Below the pieces are notes generated by a model that did no database searches, had not been told where the DNA came from, and saw only the letters and a list, made by a program, of their open reading frames with translations. Position numbers and translations under genes: made by a program. A stretch of DNA of 64,000 bases from NCBI GenBank assembly GCA_022813625.1, contig JAKLMB010000009.1, positions 434,001 to 498,000 of the forward strand, written 5' to 3'. Source of the stretch: Aaosphaeria pasadenensis (taxonomy: Eukaryota > Ascomycota > Dothideomycetes > Pleosporales). Shown one piece after another: positions 35,875-47,371 of this stretch (positions are counted from its first letter, which is position 1; every line of letters begins with the position of its first letter).

Positions 35875-37677
35875 TTAGAAGAAGAAGAATCGCTTGCGGT
35901 AGCTGCCGTAGCTACCGCTGGGAGCGGGGGTAGCAACGGGGTAGCCGGAGGGAGACTGGGTCTCCTCAACGGGCAGAGCAGTGCTGGAGGGAACCTCAGA
36001 GCCAACCTCAGAGGGGAAGAGGAAGGTGGTCTCAGGCTCTGAAGGAATGCTAGTCACACCGGGGACGGTGGGGTAAGGCTTGGTGACGGTCAAGAAGCCA
36101 GACGAGCCACTGTGGCTAGGAGCGGGGTGAGTGCCATTTCCGATTGGGTAAGGGGCGGAAGGAGTGGCAGAGGGGAATCCAGACGAGACGATAGGAGTCG
36201 ACTCCTCAGGAGAAGCAGTCGTGGCTGGGGTCTCGCTAGGGGTCTCACCAGCAGTGACATAGACGGTCTCCTGGGCAGTGACGGTGACGGTAACAGGGGG
36301 GAGGCACTCGCCCTCACCAGCACCAGTTGGGACACCGGAGCCCTCAGCCTCGACGGCAGTGTTGGTCGGGGTTCCGTAACCACCGCCGTTGTTGTTGCCG
36401 CTCTCAGAGGGAGTGGGGTAAACGGTGACGTACTTGGTGGTGGTAGAAGTAGTCTTAATGGTGGTGGTGCTTGTGGGGGTCTCCTGCTCAGGCTTGCCAG
36501 TGGTCTGGGGAACCTCCTCAGCAACGGCAGTCTTGGTGATGTAGATAGTCGAGTAGATAGTCTCAGTGGAAGTGCTGGTGATCTCGGTGGTGACGGGGTG
36601 CTTGTTGCCACCAGTTCCGACAGTGTAGACGAGAGTCTCAGTGATGACGTGGGGAACCTCGCTGACGGGGGTAGTGACAGCCTCGACAGTGGTGCTGTAC
36701 TCACCACCCTCAGCAGGGATGGCTGAGGATGAAGGGGCCTCAGGCGCGGCGGTGGTGAGGGGGCAGACAGTGGTGCCGACGGGGACAACGCTGGTGATCA
36801 ACGAAGTGGAGGCGGCTGGGCAGTCAGAGACCGAGGAAGCGCAAGCGGTGACTGTGAAGATCTGAGTGGAGTAGATGATCGAGGTAACAACATCAGTCAA
36901 GCTTGGGACAGCGCCCGTGCCAGTAGGGACTGGGGGATAGACAGTGCCAGTTCCAGAGAAAGTGGGGAATGAAGACTCTCCGCTGACTGGGTTAGCAGTC
37001 GACTCAGGAACCACGGGAGTGACAGCAGTGCCGGTTGGGTAACCGGGGTAGGTGGCACCGGTTCCTGGGAAAGTGGGCAGAGAGGAAGACTCGAGTGGGT
37101 TGGCAGTCGAAGACTCAGGAACCACAGGAGTGACAGCGGTGCCGGTGGGGACACCGGGGTAGGTGACGCCTGGCAAGGTGGAGGACTCAGGGACCACGGA
37201 AGTGGCGCTGGTGGTTGCCTCAGGAGTCTCGAGAGAGGCAGTGGTGCTTGGGAGCTCTACAGGAGTCTCAGAGGGAGTCTCGACAGGAGTCTCGGAGGGG
37301 GTCTCAGGAGAAGCAGTGGTGCTTGGGACCTCAACGGGAGTCTCGGTGTTGTAGGTAGGGAAGCCCGGTGCGCTGCTGGAGGAAGCGCCCTCCTCAGGAG
37401 AAGCAGTGGTGCTCGGGGCGGCAACAGGAGTCTCAGTGTTGTAGGTAGGGAATCCTGGGGCACTAGAAGAGGCACCCTCCTCAGGAGAAGCAGTGGTGCT
37501 TGGCTGCTCGACTGGGACGGAGGTGACGGGAGGCTGGACTGGAGCAGAGCTGCTGGAGACGGCCTGGACAGAAGAGCTGGAGGCACCACCAACTGGGTAC
37601 TCGCCGTAGCCCTGACGCTTAGCATGGCGGGCATCGGCAGCAGCGAGGGCGGCGAGGAATGCGACGGTAAGCTTCAT
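35875..37677 (-). CDS. Secreted Ser/Thr/Pro-rich wall-type protein with Kex2-like sites at both ends
   Basis: Single exon, 600 residues. A signal peptide (MKLTVAFLAALAAADA) is followed at once by a dibasic site, AKR before QGYGEYPVGG, as in Kex2-processed pro-proteins. Two tandem copies of a unit of about 29-30 residues (PSTTASPEEGASSSSAPGFP, then TYNTETPV) span about residues 59-115, with a degenerate third. A second repeat type with PTGTAVTPVVPES units spans about 168-258. A module with YSTQIFTVTACA, then CPAAST and TVCPL (about 269-306), is widespread in fungal wall proteins. Most of the rest is Thr/Val-rich (TVTVTAQETVYVTAG) and should be heavily O-mannosylated. There is no GPI signal: the protein ends SYRKRFFFF, a second Lys-Arg four residues from the end. 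Likely wall-bound or an adhesin-like structural protein; function otherwise unknown. Confidence 0.85.
   Translation of the reverse strand: MKLTVAFLAALAAADARHAKRQGYGEYPVGGASSSSVQAVSSSSAPVQPPVTSVPVEQPSTTASPEEGASSSAPGFPTYNTETPVAAPSTTASPEEGASSSSAPGFPTYNTETPVEVPSTTASPETPSETPVETPSETPVELPSTTASLETPEATTSATSVVPESSTLPGVTYPGVPTGTAVTPVVPESSTANPLESSSLPTFPGTGATYPGYPTGTAVTPVVPESTANPVSGESSFPTFSGTGTVYPPVPTGTGAVPSLTDVVTSIIYSTQIFTVTACASSVSDCPAASTSLITSVVPVGTTVCPLTTAAPEAPSSSAIPAEGGEYSTTVEAVTTPVSEVPHVITETLVYTVGTGGNKHPVTTEITSTSTETIYSTIYITKTAVAEEVPQTTGKPEQETPTSTTTIKTTSTTTKYVTVYPTPSESGNNNGGGYGTPTNTAVEAEGSGVPTGAGEGECLPPVTVTVTAQETVYVTAGETPSETPATTASPEESTPIVSSGFPSATPSAPYPIGNGTHPAPSHSGSSGFLTVTKPYPTVPGVTSIPSEPETTFLFPSEVGSEVPSSTALPVEETQSPSGYPVATPAPSGSYGSYRKRFFFF
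36966..37504 (-). repeat. Two families of tandem coding repeats
   Basis: Within the secreted-protein gene, two near-identical units of roughly 87-90 bp encode PSTTASPEEG- plus APGFPTYNTETPV-type segments (about 37333-37503). A longer unit encoding the PTGTAVTPVVPES type is repeated at about 36903-37174. Such repeats commonly vary in number between strains of fungi. Confidence 0.75.
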
Positions 37678-40600
37678 TTTGAAATGGTTGTTCCTTGCTC
37701 TTTTCTTAAGTGATAGATTGCTAAGGCTTCAAATGTTCCTGGTAGGATTGAGATGGAGTGCTTTGTCGGGATTTGCCGGATATTGATGTTGCGAAGAAAC
37801 GAACCAGGCAGAAATCAATTCTGCAAAACGTGAACAGTGGTCTGAAGGAGTGACTGGGGTTGGTGAAGGAAAGTCGGTGTCTACTAAGAGACAATGAGCG
37901 AATGTGTTAATGAAAGTAAAGCCTTGCGGTGAGGAGCAAAAAACCGCTGGAGGGGCACGAAGAGTGGTATAAGAACGAGAGCAGAGTGATTGCAGGAAGC
38001 CCCGCCAAGCAAACATCTGAACGCACGACCATGGTGCCCTGGCCGACGTTAATTTCGATGACGGGGGATAGACAGGGACAAGGACCAGTCGACGTCGACG
38101 CCCTGATGGATATGTGCTGGGGTCAGGATTTGCCGGGGGTTTACTGGGATGTAGCGTAGACTGTGTAGTACGCGCCCAGCGAGTGAGCGGCCTGGGCTCG
38201 TGTGCTGTCGGGTTGGTGCCGCTGAGCAGCGCAGAACAACTCCCCTGAGTGTTTACTGCATGCTGAAGGTGTGCCCAGTCGGTCCTGAATGGCCCAAAAG
38301 GATGCTTTTGCAACCGCTGAGAGGTCCAAGAGGTTCATCATGCTCAGCGCGATCGGTGCCGTACCATTACTGCAATCCTCCTATCGCGGTGGGTACATGT
38401 CCTCCGCCAGATGCAATCGATAATCAGGTTGATCGCTGCAATCTAGTCCGTTCGTATTTCCCCATGTCCCTTACTCTTTCTTCTTCGACGCCCGTCGCCT
38501 TCAGAGGATGAACCAATTCCTCGGCAAGCAGGTGGGCAACCGTCCCAAATTGCGTTTCACGCCGCTTGGCCAGAATAGAACACGGCCCAGAGGCGGCCAT
38601 GTGCAGATCTTCCCTGCCAACGGTGCTAAAATGGATAGAACAATCTGAACAGCCAATTGCGAATGTGTTCCTGACAGCAGCACATTCAGCGTGGTGCCTG
38701 AATGCATCTGCGTCTGCGTCTGAGTCTGTTTCTGCATCGTAGGCTGACGGGAGACAAACAATGACGCTGGCTCAGAACGTAGCCGCACTGTGCAACCCCG
38801 AAGATAATGAGACCATCCATCTCATGTTGCGGCTACACTCGTGTTCACATATTGACGATTAGGCCGAATGCTCATGAATGAGAGAGATGGGGGTGTGGCT
38901 GGAGGGTGAAACAGTGTGAGCGAGATCAGTTGTGCAAGTAGCTGCAAGCTTCCATGACCCGACCAAACCGAATCCGTCCAGGTGAGACGGATGGCCTCCC
39001 TCCTCTCCTCCACCCGAGCCCCTTTGCTCCCTTTTACAATCTGCACCTCTTCACTCCATTCGCCTTCGTCCCCAGCTTCGCGACACTAATCCCCGAGCTT
39101 CTTATTACTTGCACACAGTAGTTGGACCAGCTACCCTGCTCATCATGTCCAGCTTCGCCGAAATTGACATCATCTATCTCCAGTGCAATTTGCTTCGACG
39201 CTGCGCATGAATAATCCACACCATTAGCGCGACACTTCTCACGAAACATGAACAGCGATCTATCAACGTTACAGCTGTCGAACCCATACCTACAATAGGT
39301 TTAAGACAAAGCAAACATTTGATGCATAACGAGCAAGCGAGAGCCGAACAGTCGCGGTTCACGATATGTAATCCTCCCTAGAATTGTTGCTTAGTCCCCG
39401 CGCCGCTCCCGCCTATCGTCGCATCAATCATTAAGCTAAAGGGAGCTGCGGATAGTTTAAATCGAACTCGCAGTTGCCCAGTGCTTTCACTTTGACAGCC
39501 TTGCGCCGAATCAGTGACAGTACATCATAATGGGAACATATGTCTCAGCCAACATGAACAGGCGTATTTCCAAACCTTGGGGCCTACTGCCACGCCTCAG
39601 GGAACTTCCAATGTTGTTCCATTCCATGAACAGTGCGCAATGTAGCTGTTCTACTCATTTACTAGAACGTGAGTTTAGATAAATCCTTAAACTCTTATTA
39701 GAGTAGCCCAGTGAATGGTAAAGCAGACGGTTCTGGCCATCTTATGATTTTTCTCCACCCGCAAATGCTAGCAAAAGCCTAGAAGCCGTGTCTCCCTATC
39801 CTTGCAACTATCTCCGAGCGCGGGAGATTGACAGCTCACGTTGAATCTAGTTCCGTTCTCAAGAAATTTACGATACGTCGGCAACCTCTCCCGCGCAATT
39901 CATCAGACGTTAGCTCGTTGTGCCGTGTCGTCTTATGAGGCGCACCACGCTACAACCAGGGGCGACTTTCCTGAGATGAGATTGTTCACCACATCAATCT
40001 CCGCGAAATACAGCGGTTGCTAATTGAGATTTCTCAACTTATTCTGGGCTGCCTTTAATTGCATTGTACAAACGCAATGATTCCTTTTTTTTTTCTTCTC
40101 AGAATGTGCTAAATGTGAGCTATTACGCTCATTGTAAAATTGCTTTGCTGCAGTCAGATTATGTTGGATCGCGGATGTCGCCCGTGCTAACTTTGGACTT
40201 TTAATATATTATCGCGCGCTATATTCAACCATAATCTCCCTGTATGACTATTGTAGGCTCTTATTCCCTTCGCAAAAATGGTGTGCCTATATCTGAAGAT
40301 ATGCTGCCCACAATACCGCGACATGAGCGCTACATCACGATGTCGGTGGATCATAGTGTTCTGACCAACATTCTATATTTACACAATCACTAGAACTCTT
40401 TACTATGTTCGTTTCATGCCATGACGTTACAAAGCTTCTAGGTATACAAGCGAAAACCCCTAGAGTGTGTAGTATGGCGATCAAACAGCATCGTCTACCC
40501 AAGGCCATTGACTCCTTGGATATGTGCAGCCAGTCAGGCACCATCCCGCGACGGGGGAAACCACGTCATTGTCTCTTCGCTACCTTTCGCATAGCATTCT

Positions 40601-41466
40601 CCAGCCAAGCCCTATCCTCTCATCTTCTTCTCCGGCAATGGTGCTCCTCGGGTCCTGTAACTCAGACTTCATCGGCTTCTCCAAACGGCTGCTCCCGCAT
40701 TTCGGGACTCTTTGAAACAGGTACATGCCTTCTATGCGGTGCGCTTGACAAATAGACAGCGTTCATTGACACCGCGATCCAGAGAACCACGTGGATCAGT
40801 GGTTTCGACAGTTCTATTTATGTACACAGTCCTCGTTTGTTTTTTCGCTTCCAGAAAATGGTCGCTCAAAAGGGTTCCCTTGTCTGAGGTTGATAGACCC
40901 ATTGCTACTGATATCCCTGTCGAATACCTCACCGTGTGTACTTGATTCGTGGGGATGGTTGATATATCTGACGTCTGGTTTGTTTCCATCATATCGAGAG
41001 ACTGTATTTACTAGGTAGGTAGCGAGGTATACGATTCGTATACTGTTACCGGGCTGTTAAAATCGTAACCAGGCTTCCAACCATAACCTTGGCTTAGGTA
41101 CGGAACAAGTATTGGTTCGAGATGAAAGCTCGATATAGAGGACCATAACACGCACCCTTTGAAACCCACAATTTACCCCATCTGTGTACGTGTGAGATCG
41201 AAACGAATACACAATGGTCTCTGCATCCTTAGAACCGCCTCTTGTTAGAGGTAGTATCTCATACAATAGGCGTTGCATGCTTGAGAAAACATGCAATGTG
41301 CCATTCAAGCGACGTAAAATCATACCTTGGCCATATCGGGCCTTGAGAGCAATTTGATCGCCAATCCATCACTTATGGTCCATGCTTGATCGAGAACTAT
41401 TTGGAGTTATACGTATCATGTATATTTCCGCTCGTAGTCATGAAAACCGACATATAGCTTGTTCAC
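37678..41466. other. Gene-free region
   Basis: About 3.8 kb. The first few hundred bases are promoter and leader of the secreted-protein gene; an overlapping frame there (37729-38313, -) is rich in Pro/Ser/Arg and not credible. A 71-codon frame at 39034-39249 (-) has balanced composition but no support. AT content rises between about 40020 and 40400. Confidence 0.45.
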
Positions 41467-43951
41467 TTAAGCTGATTCCTCATCCATAGACATCTTACGG
41501 CTCACCGCAGGATGCAATCTATGGGGGTGCTCTTTACGATAATGGTACAGGCGAGCATCAATTCTCCCATAAGTCTTTCCACAGCCAGGTTCCTCACAGA
41601 CCAAACCCTGTTTCATTCCTCCATGAGCCCTCAAGAGGTGTCTTGACTTGTTATCACGTGCGTAAGGCCCCGTGAAAGTATTTGTACAGCCTGTAAAGTC
41701 ACAATCCAGAGTGCTGTCTTCGGCTTGCGTATCTTGGTTCTGGTCATTCACTGTGAATGGATGCCGAGTCTTAATGTGACGCGCTCGGTTTCCCTTTGCG
41801 TAAATCCCGGTGAATGTCAATGTGCAACCCTCGACGCCACAGGTCAGTGGCAGTGGAGCATTGCCACGTCCTGAGAGTTGAGGTTGACTTGAATCCCCAG
41901 GTTCCAGTCCCTTATCAGGATGCGTACGTTTGATATGAGCCCTTCTGTCTCCATGTTTCCAAGTCCCCGTGAATGTTGTCGTGCAATCATCAAACCCACA
42001 GGCGAGCGGTGGACTAGTCGCCCGCTTTTCTGAGCTCGTTGGGTTGTTGTGCATGGCTTTTTCGTTGAGACTATGGTATTTTTCGTAGTGGAGCCGCTTT
42101 TCAACGTTGGTTAAAGACCTCGTAAATCGTACCGGACAGTCATCAATACCACAGCCATGAGGCTCTGGGGATTGCTGCCCGGTAGCAGTAATGCCACCTG
42201 CAAATGGCACTTCTAATTGAGGAGTTTTATCGAAAGGGTCGTCGATGATCGAGAACTCTGCATCGTCGATTGTACTTCGCCCTGCAATGCTATCTGAACT
42301 TTGTTGGGATGAATTCTGCCCATGTACTGTTAGCTGTGGCTCATTTTCATATTGAATAGGTAGTGACTGAAGAGCGAGGGACCTCAAATGACCAATTAAA
42401 TGATCTATAAGAAGGTCTATTGTGGATCTTTGAGCACCACAAATCGGACAAACTGTGAACAAGGCCTCGGGATGATATCTGTTTCTTTCAGCCAGAATTC
42501 GGATCTGCTGGCTATTCAGTGACTGTCGGTGATCTCTTTTGATATGCGACTCGTAGTCCTGCTGTATTTCAAATGATAGCGGACCATGGGATAAGTTGTT
42601 ACATCTCCAACGCTGGGCGTGATGTTGCATATGCTTGAGCCACTCGTGACTGCTGCTGTAAAGCTTCAACGGTGTATCACAAGGCTCGTACAAGCAAACG
42701 TATGGGTCGAGATCATCTCTGACGTGAGCTCTGGCTGGGTGAGTAAATGGTCAATCCTTCGTCAGGAGGACACGACTTACCGCCATCTAGACACATACTC
42801 AATATCCGCTCGAGTAAGCGCATGAAAGCAGTAAGGGCATTGGATCTCCGGGGCCCCATCATTTAGTTCACACCACAATGTTTCTAGATCGGCATTAAGT
42901 CTCTGTGTCGCCTCTAGTGTTTCGGATGACGGAATATCAGGTCCGTGTATTCTTGTATATTGTCGACGATATTCTTCCTCTAATCTTTTGAATCGCCGCA
43001 AAACCTTCTTTTTGGGCGGACAGGGAAAGCGTAGCGCCTCATGCCTGTCAAAACCTACTGTACTCGGTCGGCTGATTGTAGAAGACGCAGATGCTTTGTT
43101 ATAAGCATCTAATTTGAGAGTTGGCGCTGTCAATACTGTAGATCTAGATTCAGGCTCTGCTGGTTCAATATTGACTTCCTGTCTTAAAGTACCGTGATTG
43201 CCCAATGATTGTAGAACTGTTGGCGGCTGGGCGACGATGAAATTGGAAACCCTATCGTTTTCTTGCGGTTTGATAGCTTTACTGTTCCCATGGCGCATTC
43301 TGCGATATAAAATTCTTTTCCTCCGCAGCACCATCGTTTCAGCGAGGCGACTGACAAGTCCCTCACTGGCCTCGACGTGGCAGATATCGCGTACCCGATA
43401 ATAAAATGATGATCTGAGTCCTTCTTCCTCCTCTTCGCTCATCACTTTCACGGAATTAAGTGCCCTGAAATCCTGAGATTCTTTCGTTGCTCGAAGGATG
43501 ATATTCATCATTCGATATAGCATGCTTAGTTCGTCCGCGATCTTGTTGATGAAAGCGTCACATCGTACATGGCGTTCGTTGCTAGCAACTTGAAACATAT
43601 GTAAGAGGAAAGAGTGGTCTATTGGAACTATTAATGCCGCGTCAAGCTCTAGCATGAATATGAACAGTTGTACTAACAATCTCGTAGCTGACCATCTAGT
43701 AAAGATAGGAGACCAAGTACGACATCTTTTACCTGAGGTGTCTCTCGCAACGAATGGTCCAAGGATGCTCGACCAGTTACGGAAACCTTCAAGGTAGATG
43801 CCCAAAGCGAGAATCGCGAAAGCTGATCCTCCAACCGCGATGAGGCTCGTGGGTCCAAGGTAAGCGCATCAAAGCAAGCCTGAAAAGATGATGAACAGCG
43901 GTTGGCAGCATCTGCCACCGAGAGCAGTTCTTCATCTGCACTTCTGCTCAT
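41467..43951 (-). CDS. C2H2 zinc-finger protein, AcuF-like, with five C-terminal fingers (three exons)
   Basis: Exons on the minus strand: 43678-43951, 42781-43627 and 41467-42730, separated by two 50-nt introns; 794 residues. The N-terminal helical part has the pattern seen in many fungal proteins of this class (LEDQLSRFSLWASTLKVSV, RASLDHSLRETPQVKDVVL), then TMVLRRKRILYRRMRH. A zinc module follows, CPYCFHALTRADI (about 355), continued by DLDPYVCLYEPCDTPLKLYS and HEWLKHMQHHAQRWRC (about 380-417), which I recognise as the AcuF-like C2H2 arrangement. A CPIC pair lies at 468-471. The C terminus has five fingers at about 567-593, 618-644, 671-697, 717-743 and 752-775, mostly CX4C..HX4-5H. DNA or RNA binding is likely but the target is unknown. 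The start codon is 255 bp from that of the divergent protease-fusion gene, so the two may be co-regulated. Confidence 0.82.
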
Positions 43952-44206
43952 CGCTGTGCAGACACATTGGTGACGATACGCTGCATTGGTCTGTAAGTGC
44001 CAAAGTAGTGATGACAGTGGCCTAGGGCAAATCCTGGTCAGATCATGCTGTGCTCGATGTCCAATTGGCGAGACGTGCAAGGCACGCGGGGTAGAGTTTC
44101 AGCCGCACATCTTCCGCTGGCAACACTACCGTGCCCTGCATCTTGTCACCTTGCCAAACAGATACACCATCAATCGCGATGAAGATACAGATAGACCGAG
44201 GACGAG
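43952..44206. promoter_or_regulatory. Short bidirectional promoter
   Basis: Only 255 bp separate the divergent start codons of the zinc-finger protein and the DUF7580-like/subtilase fusion, so both promoters and 5' leaders must be packed here. No clear TATA box was found. Confidence 0.5.
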
Positions 44207-47200
44207 ATGGAGTTTTCAACTCCGCTCCCGACGAGAGCACGTGAAAAGAAAGTCCAGACCAACGATACAGTTACAGAACTGGTGAAGCAAACGACAGCAA
44301 CGCTTCAAGAAATTGCACAATACCTGACGACACAAAAAACCCACCGCGAGGTGCGCGCCTTTGGATATCATCTGTTGGCTTACTGTCATATCGTCGTCGA
44401 CTATGCTCGACACCTCGAAGCTACCCCTGACAATTCTCTGGCGCACACTATATTACAGTTCTACGAATCTTTGGTAACAACTACTGTCGACCGGAGTTCG
44501 CTAGATCTTGAGAACTCCAGCCTCTATCCACGAATCCAAGCTCTTCACAGATGGTGGGGAAAGTCACCTGAGGATTTACAAGAGTGTCCACAATACATCA
44601 ACTTCGAGACCCGTATCGATACAAGCGAGTTCTTGAAATCCTTGGACGAGTGGGAGAGTGCTATAAAAAAGGAAGTTCCAGAGAACAACCCTTCGACAAA
44701 GTTTAGGCAGCGAAAGAAAATCTCGAAAAGTTATGTTCATAATGTACCCAGAGCAGCAACATCACTTTTCAAAACTTTGTCGACCACTGCCAATGCGACG
44801 TGTAAATGCCATACATCGAAAGATTTCAATGCACGCCTTGGCCTCAGCACTCACCGAAAGACTTTATCCGACAATGGGCCCGACTTCGACATGTTTTGGA
44901 GTTTCGGCAACAATGAGCAGTCAAAACTAGAAAAGTGGCTAGAAGCACATGTTCAGGTGTCTGAGTGCTCAGGAAATTCACGTAAGACAACTGAGTCTTC
45001 AGTGCAATTTCAATTGCCCTCATTCACAAGATCCGTGCGCAATGAAAGGTGCCTAGGCAATTACAAGCGCACAAAAACCATATGTGAGCCAATGAGCATT
45101 CTTAACAAAACCACCTCAAGATGTCTAGAAATGACTTTGGAGGAAAATTCGTTGCTGTGGAAATTCCCTCCTGCCAAAAGACGCAAGAACTTTGAACGCT
45201 TCGATGACCGAAGACCGGCCGTCACGCTTCGAGATATCATCGCAAATAACAGCGAATCTTTGAGTAGAAAGAGTATCGGGATCATATCGATCCTGCTCAG
45301 CTACTCTGTGTTGCACTTCAGCGATACTCCCTGGCTACAGCAGGATTGGGACTCTCGAAACGTTTTGTTCTTTTGTACATCTTCCGAAGCTGTGCCAATC
45401 AAGCCTTATCTTCAGGTGCGATTTGAGGAGAATTCCTCCAATGGCTATTCTTCCCATTCGTCCGACGCGAACATAGTCGATGAAGATTCTTTGGACGATG
45501 ATTTGACGTCGCATCCATTCCCAATCGCTGTTTCACTAGCCATTGTGCTTCTAGAGCTATATCTAGGGAAACCTTTCCCAACGTTGACACATCAATATGA
45601 CGCGGAGTGGCGGGATGAAGGGGTGCTGAATAAGTGGATGACAGCTGCCTCTTTGTTCGATAGCTATGAGGCCGGAAATCAGGATAAGGTATCAGAGAAT
45701 CCAGGATTCCATCATGCAATCAAGCAGTGCTTGAATCAGGCATTTTGGTTAGACGATACTGGTAAACGATATACTGACACGAAGTTGAGGGAAATGATTT
45801 ACCGTCACATAATACTGCCATTAGAGGAAGAGTTCAGTGAAGCTTTTGCCTATGTCAAAGTGGAGGAACTTGATGCATATGCATGGGACGTGGATCTCAA
45901 ATACGGACATGAGATATCGGACTCTCACATATGCAGTAATATCGTTCATTGCATATGTAAAGCTCATAATACGGCATCGGCTTGCTTGATGTCTTGTCGA
46001 AATGACTTTGAGGAAACTCGACTCGACATGGGGGCGAGAAGAACTGGCATTCCCGGCCAGATTAAATCTAGTAAGGCCAGCCATTTAGGTGGGATATTCC
46101 ATGACGATACGACGCCAGATGAGGGTTGTACAGAATTGCAGTAAGTAAACCCTCCAGTCTGGTACTTGAAGGAAGGAATCTCACCATGTCTTCAGATGTA
46201 CGGGATATGCAGCTTGGAAGAGCGAATTTGAGAATGTGTATTTCGAGTTTATAACAAGGCCCATGAGCAAATCCTTTGTTCCACCACCAGTCAAGATTGC
46301 TATCCTAGACACGGGCGCAGATAGGTACCATCCTAAATTACGAAGCGGCAACATACAGGACTGTCGAAATTTTGTACCAGGCCAAGATGTCAACGATGTT
46401 TCGGATAATTCAGGTCACGGAACACATATTACCGGTATTTTCATCGACTATGTAAAACATGCGGAAATATATGTAGCGAAGATTTCAGGCGACAATAAAC
46501 TTGACCCACGAGTCATTGCCCAGGTAAATCCCATAAAATTTCAAATTTTCAACGCTTCATGGCCCTGACCGACGTATAGGCAATCAAATATGCTGTGGAC
46601 GAATGGGAAGTTGATGTCATATCGATGTCTCTGGGCTTCTCCATGCGAGTGGATGGATATGAAGACCTTGAATGTGCAATCAAGTATGCGGACGACTCAG
46701 CTCTTATATTCGCTGCTGCCTCAAACGGAGGTGGTAACACTACACGGGACTATCCTGCACGAGACAAGCATGCCTTCTGCATTCATTCAACTAATGCTTA
46801 TGGCAACCGATCAGACTTCAGTCCAACAGCTCTGGAGAACGCATGCAACTTTGCGACCATCGGAGAGGCTGTTCGTTCAGCTTGGCCAGAAAGCCTATAT
46901 ACTCATGGAGGGAAGATGTGGGACAGAACATTCGAGCTCCATAAGTCAGGGACTTCATTCGCTACTCCAATAGCAGCCAGTATAGTAGCCTTCATACTGC
47001 TATTTGCTAAGTTGCATCTCCAGGACGACGATGTGGAAAGCCTTAAAAGGCATTCAACGATGGAGTCAATTCTTCTTGAGATAAGTGCGCCGAAACGAGG
47101 TGTTAAGAAGCGCGACGAATATGATTACCTCCGTTTGAGTCGACATCCTCATAATTTCTTCTCATTGAACGAGGATGTAGAATCGATCAAAAGCAGGATT

Positions 47201-47227
47201 CGGGCGATAATTCGGTCCTCCGGGTAA
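44207..47227 (+). CDS. DUF7580-like region fused to subtilisin-type S8 protease, intracellular (three exons)
   Basis: Exons 44207-46140, 46196-46523 and 46580-47227 give 969 residues. Residues 1 to about 200 are helical and of unknown fold. About 180-600 resembles the DUF7580 region found next to HeLo-type domains in fungal self/non-self proteins (RAATSLFKTLSTTANATCKC, FDMFWSFG, then GIISILLSYSVLHFSDTPWL and WDSRNVLFF). From about 675 a complete S8 domain follows with catalytic Asp683 (AILDTGADRYHP), His719 (SGHGTHITG), oxyanion Asn803 (FAAASNGGG) and Ser880 (SGTSFATPIAAS). There is no signal peptide, transmembrane helix or inhibitor I9-like propeptide, so the protease should act inside the cell. 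No NB-ARC/NACHT domain and no repeats follow. A role in incompatibility or defence is inference from architecture. It is divergent from the zinc-finger gene and tail to tail (144 bp) with a membrane protein. Confidence 0.86.
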
Positions 47228-47371
47228 TAAAATTATATGCAGTGGGTGTAATGTATACAGTAAACAACTATTATGCAATAATCCTAGAATTCAATCTGCA
47301 AAGTCTGGAATAATTTGACCTGTATGAGATACAAGGCCATTTCAGTTCATCACGATGAACGATAGATTTGA

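Noticed and set aside
36112..36726. 204-codon frame antisense to the secreted repeat protein
   Set aside because: Antisense of Thr/Val-rich repeats gives Gly/Ser/Asp-rich shadow sequence.
37729..38313. 194-codon minus-strand frame upstream of the secreted protein
   Set aside because: Pro/Ser/Arg-rich, no motif, lies in the promoter of a strong secretory gene.
39034..39249. 71-codon minus-strand frame with two cysteines
   Set aside because: Balanced composition, but no signal peptide, domain or intron structure; too short to support.
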